Source: Topomyia yanbarensis
Taxonomy: Eukaryota; Arthropoda; Insecta; Diptera; Culicidae
DNA: 64,000 bases
Direction: 5' to 3'
Assembly (NCBI RefSeq): GCF_030247195.1
Contig: NC_080670.1
Location: 160,714,080 to 160,778,079, forward strand
Shown here: positions 23,101-33,259 of the stretch, piece after piece
How positions within the stretch are numbered: position 1 is the first letter of the stretch
How the letters are laid out: the number at the start of each line of letters is the position of its first letter
Notes under the pieces: generated by a model
What the model saw: the letters and a program-made list of their open reading frames with translations, nothing else
Databases searched by the model: none
Told to the model about the DNA's origin: nothing
Position numbers and translations under genes: made by a program

Positions 23101-23690
23101 AATTAAACTGGCAAGTATGTCGTGTGTCTTTCCCTAATCGAAGGTCCTGAAATCTACTTGGGGGTCATTACAGAACACCGCTTCTATAACCTGGAGTGCC
23201 GTTTGCATCGAAACCATGCTAACAACGCTTAATGACCGAGTGTTTACAACTTGATCACACAAAAAGGCTCGACGAACCTGTAGATGATGTACTGACTCAC
23301 TGTTATCTCTCAAATCACGGCGAAGGTTGGGGTCGTATTCGACGCGTCTTGCAAGACAGCGTCAGGATATGCACTGAACGACACGCTTTTGGTCGGACCC
23401 GTAGTTCAGTAAGATCTACTTTCCGTCGTGATGATATTTCACACTTATCACAACACTCTGGGTGCGGATATCGAGAAGTATTACGAGTAGTAGAAGAAGT
23501 TTTCGGCGTCAAAGTCCAGATAAACCCATCCCTACGAATAAACTGCAGAGCATAAAGTACGGAACAGCAAGCATTCCATATTAGAAACACGTTTTTTCAG
23601 AAGATTGCACGGTATACCGGGCACCCGTATCTCGCCGTAAGCCATAATTAGGAAGACGTATACGTCGATGACTTTCTTTCTGACGCGCAG
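23101..23690. other. Stretch without a recognisable domain between BEL gag and a non-LTR tail
   Basis: A 107-codon plus-strand frame at 23232-23555 is open, but I cannot relate it to any BEL or non-LTR domain, and it is probably a chance or badly decayed frame. Nothing else is seen. Confidence 0.4.
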
Positions 23691-24135
23691 GACTTAGAAT
23701 CCTCTATCAGGCTGCACTGTCAAGCAATTTCAAATTGCTTCTCAAGAAATGAGCTTCGAACTCTGCCGAAGTCCTACGACATGCACTATCTGATGATCTG
23801 GTAATTTAAAACGAAAAGATTTACGTATAATCACAGGTTTATTTACGGGACATTGTCCTGCTAAGTATCATATGAAAAAAAATAACAAGAGTCAAGATGA
23901 CATTTGTCGACTCTGCAAGCCTGAGAGCTCGGAACATATTCTCTGCCATTGTGCAGTACTATTTCTTCGAAGAAGGCGATACTTCGGAAAGCATCTTGTG
24001 ACACCTCATAAGGTATGGCATACCTGTCCCAAAGGGATCCTCAGCTACATTAATAATGCACTAGTCAGTCGGGACGACACATGTGGACAAACAAACAACT
24101 CGCTTCCAACTAAATCGGATTCGGGCAATTTGTAA
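23691..24135 (+). pseudogene. Non-LTR retrotransposon RNase H tail with zinc-binding C-terminus
   Basis: The plus strand reads LKRKDLRIITGLFTGHCPAK, then YHMKK, CRLCKPESSEHILCHC and LRRRRYFGKHLV. The pattern 'LTGLLTGHC..N.H' followed by C-x2-C-x7-H-x3-C ('CR-C..E.ETSEH-LC-CP') is the usual end of Jockey- and I-related ORF2 proteins after the RNase H-like region. The frame is open for 87 codons. It may belong to the same Jockey-type family as 14463-14807 but does not overlap it, so this cannot be tested here. It is embedded between BEL gag and BEL pol remnants, consistent with an insertion into the BEL element. Confidence 0.72.
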
Positions 24136-24149
24136 CATGTAGAGCAATC

Positions 24150-24870
24150 AGGGGCAGCCACAAAAGATAACCTGAATAGTGGTCGCAGTGGCAAAATTTC
24201 CCCTGACAAAAAAAAATCACTGCTTTCTAGCCGCCGAAAAGTCGCCATCTTGGAGCTGAGTCCGCCATTCATCGACCCAGTTGTACACCGAGCTGAACTA
24301 GACGCTGAAGCTGTCTGCATCTGTTCATTTCTCAAATGGAGTCGCGGGAGATCGAGTTGCAAAATTTTAGTTGCAAAATGGGTCTCGTAGATACAGTTAT
24401 ATGCCGATTCCAATGTCTTGCAACATGTTCCTGGAGTCGAAAACACTGCTATCGACATTTTCCGAGGATCGAGTCCTACCAACATCCTCAACTGTACATG
24501 AAGGTGGGATGGGACACCGTGGCTATCAAGATCTCTGGTTTTTGGCAAATTCGACATTAGTTGCAGAAGAATCTCCCGAAATACCGGTGGAAGGACGCGA
24601 GATACCGCTATTCACCAATATAACTTCACCGATCTATTCGCTCGCTATTCCAGCCAGCTCAAGATGTGGAGAGACAACTCCTACTAGTATTTTGCGATTG
24701 AGCCTCGCAACGTCGTTCGAAGGTGAGAAGTACAAGTTACTCATTATTCCAAGTATGAAGCTGTACCCGGTCCAGCTACTTACTTCACAAGAGCTCCAGG
24801 ACGTCGAACTTTCGCTTGCCATCTTGCGCAAGGTGAACTATTCATCGTATAGAACGGCTTCGTGATGCCG
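24150..24870 (+). pseudogene. BEL/Pao pol remnant: RNase H end and pre-integrase linker
   Basis: Reading across two frames gives KILVAKWVS..IQLYADSN, then VPGVENTAIDIFRGSSPTN with RWDGTPWL shortly after. This is the BEL block where intact elements read 'W.HVPG.ENPAD..SRG..P..L....WW.GP.WL'. Further on come DLFARYSSQLKMWRDNSY and a segment ending CHLAQGELF, which match the linker 'LF.RYSS..KL.R....' and 'L.RLAQ...F'. The catalytic part of RNase H is degraded. Stops interrupt every frame. Confidence 0.7.
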
Positions 24871-25129
24871 CGCTAACTGATGCGAATAAACATCCGATTG
24901 TCTGTTCTGTTGGCTAGTTTTTATCGATTAAAGCTACTGAACGTAGGCCTTCAACTCCTGCTGCCCGATCTCCGTCAGCTGTTTTAGGTTGTAAGCGGTA
25001 GAAATCTAATCAAATCCGTCTTTCAGCGTTGTGAAACTTGTTTCCATAGCAAAACTACATTAGTCTAACAGAGTCGAACAGCCGATCTTCCGACATCGAG
25101 AATACCTCCAACCCGACCGTTTTCCGTCT

Positions 25130-25830
25130 ACGTAGTCGACTATTGCGGACCGTTCTAGTTGAAGTTCGTAATCTTGGGCCAACGAAGATCTTCGTGGCCA
25201 TATTCGACTACTTCTCTACTAAGGTAGTTGACATCATCCTAGCGTTCCTAGCTGCCCACCGCCTTCTAGCCGCCTGCAGAGGAAAGGTGGTAGAGGTAAA
25301 CTCTGACATAGCAACCGTTTTCAGGGGTACTTTGAATACACTTAACTGCATCTACCGACCAGATCAGAGATCAGACTGTTGGTCCGACTATGAAATTCAC
25401 TGATCATCCCAAAACGAGTACCATAAGTCGGCGGTCTATGGGAGCTCGCAGTGAAGTCCGCGAAAACACACCAGCCGAAAGCAATCGACAACGTGAACAT
25501 TGCGTGCGAGGGCATGCTCATACTGCTAGCGCTGATCTAGATCTTCCTCAATTTCAGTCTGCTGGATCCAATGGCGGACAAACAGTCTAATCTTAAGGGC
25601 CTTACGCCAGGGTATTTTCTCGTCGAGAGTAATCTCAAAATTGTTCCAGAAATTGATCTGAAGGAGATTCCTGACAACCACTTGAACCAACTAGGAATTC
25701 ACCCAAAAACGGTTCTAAACTGTTTGGTCTACTACCAACACCACTGCAAACTGGACGAATCGAGTGAGTTTGGAAACCAGGTAAAACAATCTGGACTGAA
25801 AAAAAATCGACTCTGATCTGCTAGAAGCAA
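25130..25830 (+). pseudogene. BEL/Pao integrase core and C-terminal remnant
   Basis: At 25170-25350 the frame reads TKIFVAIFDYFSTKVVDI and KVVEVNSDIATVFRGT. This is the BEL integrase core, where intact copies have 'FVCFSTKAVHLELV' and 'YSDN.T.F.G'; here the conserved N after SD is an isoleucine. At 25590-25700 comes LTPGYFLVESNLKIVPEIDL, the post-core motif 'LTPGHFL.G..L...PE.D'. The enzyme inserts element cDNA into the host genome. The middle of the domain (with the catalytic glutamate) is frame-broken. A mariner element begins about 60 bp after the last recognisable residues. Confidence 0.75.
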
Positions 25831-25889
25831 ACCAAAAACATAGGTTTTCATCATTTCTCGTCTACTTCACGATAAATTATATATAATAT

Positions 25890-27050
25890 TATTATATACT
25901 GAAAAATTCGCATGGTTGCAGCACTGCCGCCAAAGTTAATATTTTTTCTAGACTCCTTGAACAATTTTCTTCAAAAACCATTTTGCAGTTTGATTCTAGA
26001 ATAAATAGAACCGGAGATATGACCAAAAAAATCAAGGGTTTTGGCGAGAGCGTGTTGTACGGTTTTACGAAACGCATGGCCATCGTGCAAAAAAGTTTAC
26101 GGTCGACCACTTTTGAGACGAAAACGTGCCCGTGCGTACAGTTTACCGGATCCTGGCATCCCTGAGCTTGAAGCAGAAGGTCGGTAGCGGCAATCCGGCG
26201 AAGAAGAAGAAGGGAGCGTTGAAAAAGCTGTTCGACAACATCTGTCGGAAGATGATTCGGTCCCCCGAATACACGCACGAGCAGATAGCGATCGTGAAAT
26301 CGCAGCGCCGGTGGATGACGATGAACTAACGCGGGACGTCGTTCGTACTGGACGACGAATGTTACTTTCCACTCTCGAAGACCCACATTCCGGAAAATGA
26401 TAGCTACTATTCCAATGACAAATCGTCCACACCCCCGAAAAATATAAGTTTAAGCATAAATTTGAAGAAAAATAAGTTATGCTATTCATCGCCATATCGG
26501 GAAGAGGGTTTTCAAAGCCATGGTTCAAGCCGAGCGGTCTGGCCAACAATCAACAAGTGCACCAGGAGGAGTGTCTTGAGAAAATTCTTCTGCCGTTCTC
26601 AAAGAAGCATCATACGGATGGGAAGTACGTCTTCTGGCCGGACAAGACGTCTTCCCGTTAAGCCAAGAAGACGCTGGAGTATCTTGAGCAGAAAAAGATA
26701 TCCTACGGGCCGAAAGAAAGAAACCCGACCAACTTACCCCCAGTACCGTACCATTGAGGATTGTTTCGGCTCCCTCAGTGCCCTAGTGTACAAAAATAAT
26801 TGGAGGGTCAAGGATACGAAGCAGTTTACCACCAGGATCCGTAATTGTATCCGGAAGATGGACATAAGTGCCGTCCACCGCTCCTATGAGAGCATCGCGA
26901 CTTCGTACGGCTGACCATGGCCACTCCTCCAATATTCATTGACATTTATTTGAAGAAAAAATGTTACGTTTTTACAAAAAAATACTGAATTCGTTTAATT
27001 TTTTTCTTTTTTAACTACATGGCAGTATTTTTTTTTTCATTTTTTATTGA
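25890..27050 (+). mobile_element. Tc1/mariner-superfamily element with DD37E-type transposase
   Basis: A transposase remnant at 26126-26912 lies between AT-rich flanks. The left flank ends in a TA-rich segment at 25875-25902 and the right flank in a T-rich segment around 27000-27045. I could not define terminal inverted repeats with certainty. The element sits between BEL integrase (to 25830) and BEL protease (from about 27300), so it inserted into, or at the junction of, BEL remnants. Confidence 0.75.
26126..26912 (+). pseudogene. mariner-type transposase, DD37E spacing, frameshifted
   Basis: The helix-turn-helix end is visible as VRTVYRILASLSLKQKVG. The catalytic domain shows FVLDDECYFPLSKTHIPEN (first aspartate at 26351-26356), YVFWPDKTSS (second aspartate at 26641-26643) and, after correcting one extra C in a CCCCC run near 26740, RTIED (glutamate at 26756-26758). 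There are 37 residues between the second aspartate and this glutamate, the hallmark of the ITmDD37E clade described from mosquitoes. The protein cuts and pastes the element at TA sites. Breaks include stops at 26327 and 26657, a shift near 26455 and the indel near 26740. The C-terminus (NCIRKMDISAVHRSYESIA) is present. The N-terminal part before the helix-turn-helix is damaged or missing. Confidence 0.85.
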
Positions 27051-27199
27051 ACGCCCGTAAATCACCCAACGAAAATTATGTTGCTGCTTCCGCACCGGTA
27101 TCTGTCATGATCGTACGTTGTTACACGGTTCTAATTAGCCATTCAAGAGCTCACTTATTCCAGCTCACTGACATCGATAACTCCTGCCCAGCAACCGAG

Positions 27200-28760
27200 T
27201 CCGTCCACGTTGTCACACGCATCATCCATTTCACAAGTGAGGCTACCGATACAATCCCATTCCAGTACGGGTTTGTTGGAAACGCTTGCACTCCACATCG
27301 TCGACCATCATGGGAATCTTCAAAGCCAGAGCATTATTAGATTCCGCCTCGATGTCAATCTTCATGTCGAAGAAACTTGCCAATGTTCCTTCCAATCCTC
27401 AATCCAGATTTGACATCAATGTGATAGAAATCGGTTAGTCCTTGAAGAAGCAGAAGCGAACTGTAAATGGAACTGTAAGAATCTCACCGTTCTCTAAAAA
27501 GCTCGAGTGCGTTAGTTATCGAAGAACCTACCACCGATCTACCCACCATCCCAGTATCTAAATCATCGTGAAAGTTCCCCGATATAAATCTTACTGAACT
27601 ACAGTTCCATACTCCCAGCTAAGTGGATACAGGGACCAGATCAACCACTATTTATCGAAACCCTGTCCGATTGGACTATATCTGGTCTGGCACCGCAGAA
27701 TTCTTCCACCAGATGTTCTCTTCCTGCTACTGACGACTGCCTATAGATCGCTCTTCAGTGATTCTGGAAAACGGAAACAATCGTCTATCAACTCGTCTAC
27801 TTCTTGGACTACATTAAAACGGTGGGAGGTTTGGCACACTGCAACTACAATTCGTGATGCATCGTCCTATTATAGAGTTTGCCTACCCAAGGTGGATTAT
27901 ATTAAAATCTAGTGTGATAGCCACGTGAAGATTGGAGAACGACGTCAACGTCTTTTCATGAAATAATATGAGCACATTGGTCACATGAAGCTACGGTAGC
28001 ATGGAACTTTGCTACCTGACAGATCATCTTTCAAACTTTCTAGCACTTCAAAGAAAACGAGGCTAGTGTTCGCTGCGTTGTGCAAGACGACATCTGAAGT
28101 CTCGTTGAACGATCGATTACTGGTTGACCCAGCTGCTCAGCATGATCTTTTGCGGTTCCGGATTGACGCCATCGTCTTATAATCGACATTTAACAAATGT
28201 ACCGGCCTGTACAGATCCGTCCTGAATCTCTCCCATCGCTACCTACGAACTACAAACCGTCACTAACGAAACAACGTCTGCGCCATTCCTAGCAACGAAA
28301 ACTCATCAACGTTGCGGCAGAACCCGTTGTTGATTACTTCTACGTTGACGATTCACTCAAATTTTTGAGCCGCTAGGATTGGGTGAAAGCCAAACCTTTA
28401 CAAGAAGTGTTTGTGGGCACTTAAATCTGCCAACAATGAGGGCTGCGAATGGGATCAACCACTGCCACAAAAGTTCCATACTACGATCGATCTACTCCAT
28501 CAGAAAGCAAATGGGATATCCGTGCCAAATTATTGCAGCAAACCTCCGTCGAACTGCTTGCCTCGAATAGCAAGATTTCGCCATTCTCCGTACGGCATTG
28601 AATTGCCAGGCTGGAGTTTTGTGCAACCCGATTATCCATTCAACTCTATAAGAAAGCGTCTACTTGTGATCAGACTCTACCACGGTTTTGCAATGGTTAC
28701 GCTCACACCTTGATCGCTCGAATTGCCGTGTATACAAGAGTCAGCAAGCTGCACCGATCA
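27200..28760 (+). pseudogene. BEL/Pao pol remnant: aspartic protease, reverse transcriptase, RNase H start
   Basis: At 27310-27520 one frame reads KARALLDSASMSIFMSKKLA, then FDINVIEIG and TVRISPFSKKLECV. This is the BEL protease, whose active site is normally 'ALLDSGS'; here it is ALLDSAS. Around 28080-28420 are RT traces (SLNDRLLVDP, AAQHDLLRFRID and the region corresponding to 'DIEKMY-Q', badly decayed). At 28420-28700 come the end of RT and the RNase H start, with KANGISVPNYCSKPP, WDQPLPQKF and IARLEFCATRLSIQLYKK. The domain order is normal for BEL, but it lies downstream of the integrase at 25130-25830, so this is a second, separate BEL copy. Confidence 0.65.
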
Positions 28761-30100
28761 GCATAGCGAAGCATATCGCCGATGTCGACAATCCTACCAT
28801 GGTTTATCCCCACCTGATCTTTTGAACTGTTAGAGATGGAGAAATGGTGCACCGTGGCTCTTACTACCACCAGAAAGTGGGCTTGCCGATTGATGGTTCC
28901 CCCGAAACTGCGAAAGGAAGCAAAAAAAATATAGTTGAAATAACGCTTCAGCGAGTAATGTCACGGTTCCATCGAATAGAGCACGAGCCGCTTAAAGCGC
29001 ACTTGCCCAAATGTCCCAACCGGTACAGTAGAATCGATTCCAGTACAATCCTAATTATGACTTACTGGTTGCGGAACCACACAACGCACACGAAATGTAA
29101 ATGGACTCGATACTGTGCTACAGGGCTGAAAGTTGCTCAATTCTTCTCTCTCTATAGGGAACGGTGGCTTCTAGAAAAGGCGAACAGGTTCATTGGCGCA
29201 GATCCCTCCATTCCGTTAAATCTTGGCAGGTTTCCGGGTACGTACAACACTTGCTGGTACACGGGCACTTCGGTGGCATTGTTATTGCCATCATTTTGTT
29301 AGTTGATTGTGACCTCGTGATCGGTGAATTCCGGACGCCTCTGTAACTTCCCCAAGCCCTTATCTAGAGATAAATATTCTTCCTCGAAAACGATCTAATG
29401 ACGAATCACTTCCTCCTCACGCCGAGATAGGACGACCAAATGCTCTGTCATGGCATCTTTGGCTTCGACGTGGTCCGAATCCTTCACTTTTTTTTCAGAG
29501 CACGGCCAGCGTGCTTGAGTCGTGCGGCGTGCTAATTCCTCTTACGGAGTAGTTTGTACATCTTAAAGTAATGTTGTAGTATATGAAACTTGTCCCTCGC
29601 GGTCGACTTGTGCACGGTGTCTTCGTTTGGTCACACACGAATTTCAATACGGGCCGCACGAACAGCAAAAATGAACTGTCGAAAGCTCGCGTAGCTACTA
29701 ATTCTGTGACCAGTCCGGTGCGAAGGACCAGCTTTTGGGGTAACGAAGACCCAAATGTGCGGATCGGCGAAAGGGGGGGGGGGGGGGTTTGTTTTTTTGG
29801 TTCCTTTATACATGGAAGGTTTAGAAAACCCTTAAACGTTGAAGATTTATTTTTCGAGTCCTGGAGGGCTGTGTCTTGTGTCGACTTGGCTGAACATATT
29901 GGGACAATGTCTATTATCGAGAAGGAATCTTGATCAGACACCAACGCCTGCTGGTTCATGGTAGTGTCGGATGCTTACGGTGGTGAATTGTAGTAAACCT
30001 ATCGACTAAATCTAAACCTCTTGTTCCTCCCAATGCTCATCCTTCGGAGACCACCATTAGGTATTACTTCAGCAGAGTTGTACTCTTGTTCTTTTTATTT
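28761..30100. other. Region without secure gene; possible decayed end of the BEL copy
   Basis: A 152-codon frame at 28844-29302 and a 116-codon frame at 29583-29933 show no domain I can name. A short string TNHFLLTP at 29400-29425 faintly recalls the BEL integrase tail motif 'LTPNHFL', which would fit a decayed continuation of the upstream BEL copy. I do not rely on it. A run of 15 G lies at 29773-29787. Confidence 0.35.
29773..29787 (+). repeat. Run of 15 G
   Basis: Homopolymer directly followed by a T-rich tract. It is likely length-polymorphic. Confidence 0.95.
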
Positions 30101-30107
30101 TACGTTA

Positions 30108-30595
30108 ATGGCTCGTTTTTGTTGCTGTTTCTTGCTCGCTGTCCAACCTGCGTGGTATAACTGACCTGCTTAGGTCAGCTGCAAATATCGTCATTTGTCG
30201 AGAGATGAACCGATCCAGAGATCCGATCATAACGACTTACGTCGCTTTACAACCACCTTCGCTGGGTTTCTTATCCTTCTGGGCGATACTTGCTCCTAAC
30301 TATCTACTAGCTGGTGTTGAGAGTTTCCCGGCGGCGGAATTTCTCCTGGTGCCGCTTTCGTGAGCCATTTAGTGCTCAGCCACTCTGGCGCAGAGATCAC
30401 TTACGGTGAAATTTCTCTAGACGGTGATATCTCAATTTTCTCCAAGTTCGTATTGCTCGTTCGTTATTTTTCCTCCTTAGTTTCTGTTGCTAGCTCACTG
30501 ACCGACCTTTGCTGTGTAACTGATCTACTCACAGCTGTTGTTAATATCGAAACGTGTCGAGACGTGAACCGATCCAGTGATGCCGACCAACTTTA
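30108..30595 (+). repeat. Direct duplication of about 130 bp, spaced about 330 bp
   Basis: Segments 30110-30240 and 30440-30595 share the order GTTGCTgtTTcTtGCTcgCTG, then GT(a)TAACTGAtCT, AATATCG, GTCGAGA.GTGAACCGATCCAG and GAT. Identity is about 75% by eye. It is non-coding and probably a decayed repeat unit. Confidence 0.55.
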
Positions 30596-30699
30596 CTTAA
30601 ATCCTTTTTCAGTCACCCCTGCATGGTTTCGTCAAAGACTTGTTTCTATAATGACCGAACTCAAAGGAAATTGTGTGTCAAAACAGCTCATAATATAAA

Positions 30700-32290
30700 C
30701 TTTTTGTTTTTGATCGGAAAGTTAAGAAAATTTCAGAAGTAATTCAAAACTCTCATGGGAGGGGTTTGAACCCCCAAAACCCTCCACGGGCTTGTGCATA
30801 CAATTTTTTTTATCGAATGTTTGGCGATATCTACGTACAACCTTCAATTTACAATAGTTCGCAGATATTTGTTTCAATAAGATTACTAGTCAGTAAATAA
30901 ACATTATAACAATTGCTTTACATGATTTATGGCTTAAACTGTTTTCTCCCGCGACATCGCATTTCAACTCTAGACTGTACATACATTCATAGGGAATAGA
31001 ATTTGAATAGAAAATGGAAAAAAATTGAGAAATCGACCTAAATAAAGCGAAATAAAGACATCATCAAAACCCGCCAAGCTACCATCAGTTTAGCTAAGCC
31101 ACCCACTCCTCGACTATCTGTGCGCGCTTTGCAGCTTAGAAGCATCCATAATCAAGCAAGCTCAAAAGTAACACAGCGGAGCACCGGTCGATTCAAAGCG
31201 CCTGTACCAATCTCTAATTGCGCCGTTGTGCTTTTCCCCTAAACCCTTATCTCACGGGACAACCGCATCCCAATTTATTTAAATTTTATTCCAATTTGCT
31301 TCCCTACACTGCTGTGGCGAGGCTCCTCGGCTGATGTGAAACCCAGAATCAACTCTGTTTACTGGGTGGGGGTTGAAGTACGTATAATTCGCTTCATCGA
31401 GCGGTGTGCTTGCTTTGCTGCCGGTCGCCGTTGGTCCCAAGGAAATGCCACCTATTTTTTTTTTCTCTCGCCAAGCGAACGAAACGCAAAAGCAGACACT
31501 CAGTCACTAATGAACTGTCTCACTGAGAAAAACGTGTGTATAAATAAATTGGAAATAAAATAAAGGACTCGTTGAGCGCGGGACTCCAGCTGAGGTGGGA
31601 CCCATAGGAAAGAGTAGATCCGGAAAATAAAACAGCTTGTTAGACTGAGGTTCCCCATACACACATCCACATCCAATGTGTCGGAGATTGGATGCGGGGG
31701 AGGGGGAGAGGCGGTAGCTGCCTGAATTGACGAAGTACAAGTAATGCTTCCTCTCAACTCCAAGTGGGATGTGAAAGTGGGCCAACTTGTAGCACCGACC
31801 GAGAGCAGCGCAGCAGTGTCTCTACACAAGATCTCTTCGACTCTAGCCCGGATGGGCAGAAGCATAGAATGAAGCAGTTTTTGAAAGGATTTTCCAGACA
31901 GCTCTCAGTTTCGGAATAGGAAAACCAGAAGTGCCAGAGGATTTTACGCCAGCTGTTCTTGGGCATAGTTTTGGAGCGGAGCACAGCAGAATGTCATCGG
32001 TGCAGTCATTTCAGCAGCAGCGCTCGCAAATAAAGACAGACGGGACCGGGATGTGTTTTCAACAGCCAGTGTTTGGGAGCAGGACTGTTGTAGCTGTAGA
32101 AACGAGCATGAAATTCAATTTTGTTTCCATTTCGATTTGTATCGCACGTTGGGAGGGCAGAGATAGAGAGATGGGAAAATACTCATCAGAGTGATTTATG
32201 AAATTAGCGATCTGAGTGATATGTTGCCTGTTCCGGATAACGAGGTGGTTACGCCTTCCAAATAGTTAGTTGCATAGTGATACTGTTCGG
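30700..32290. other. Stretch without recognised gene
   Basis: No protein-like ORF or transposon motif is identified on either strand. Mixed AT content. Confidence 0.45.
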
Positions 32291-32293
32291 TAT

Positions 32294-32295
<2 letters not shown>

Positions 32296-32334
<39 letters not shown>
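32296..32334 (+). repeat. GA microsatellite
   Basis: (AG)n of about 39 bp with one AAAG interruption. A second, shorter GA tract lies at 34091-34106. Confidence 0.95.
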
Positions 32335-32335
<1 letters not shown>

Positions 32336-33106
32336 GGCGAAAGTGGGCAACATTTGCCAATTCGTTCGACAGATCCCCACAAATTCACAGAATCGTCTCA
32401 TCTAATTGAAACAATCGGATTTGGTTTAATTCTCACAATCTGCTCGAAATGGAATTAATGAACGGAGCTCTCTTTGAAGTTGGTTGCACTTGCAAATTTT
32501 GCCTTTATTTGAGAGACTTGTGCTGAGCTACTCATTGCAGTGTTGTTTGTACTTAAAAAGGAATCAAATTTGTTAGGTATCTCAATATTATGTCTGGTCG
32601 AAGTAGGCTCATTCCGACTTTGGTAACCAGAGCTTGTCAAAAATGAGTGGAAAGGCAAGGGAAGGGTGAGAATGATGCTGAGCTAATATCGAATGTAGAT
32701 AACCTACTTTGATCATACTTCATATTGAGCAATCAAACTAATTGAACTTATTTTAGAGCAAAAGTGTCTTTGTTGCAATGATTAGTTGAGGATCCAGCCA
32801 GAAAATGAGATGGAATTCTTGCTGACTCTCGTTATTATTCTGGCTGCATTTTTCGGCTGGATTTACTAGAGCAATGTATCACGTAGAACTCGGTTTATTA
32901 CAGACAGGGATGACATTCCATGTCTCGAAATGAAAGGTTTTTTGCTTAAAAGCTGGTATGAAAAAGTCGGTTCGACTTAGTTGCATGATACGGTAATACA
33001 CAGACTAGAATGGATAACCAGACAATTGCAATCTGTTTTTTCCGTTCAAAACCGTTTCTCAATGTCTTCTATTTTCTATCCGAAAACTGTCACCATTACG
33101 TTTCAA

Positions 33107-33256
33107 CACTATCACTGTCACAATCACTGTCACTATCGCTGTCACTATCACTGTCACTATTACTGTCACTATCACTGTCAATATCACTGTCACTATCACT
33201 ATCACTGTCACTGTCACTGTCACTATCACTGTCACTATCACTACGACTACCACTGT
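33107..33256 (+). repeat. TCACTR hexanucleotide array, about 25 units
   Basis: The units TCACTG and TCACTA alternate, with a few variants (TCACAA, TCGCTG, TTACTG, TCAATA), and end in ACGACTACCACTG. It reads as histidine/tyrosine/cysteine repeats on one strand and Val/Ile/Thr repeats on the other. It is a minisatellite, not a gene. Confidence 0.95.
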
Positions 33257-33259
33257 TTT

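Noticed and set aside
28844..29933. Plus-strand frames of 152 and 116 codons as possible new genes
   Set aside because: No motif, no start context, and the position is next to decayed BEL pol. A chance or degraded frame is the simpler view, although a faint BEL tail match near 29400 was noted.
33107..33256. TCACTR array considered as a CRISPR-like repeat array
   Set aside because: Units are 6 bp with no spacers, in a eukaryotic transposon-rich context; it is a simple minisatellite.
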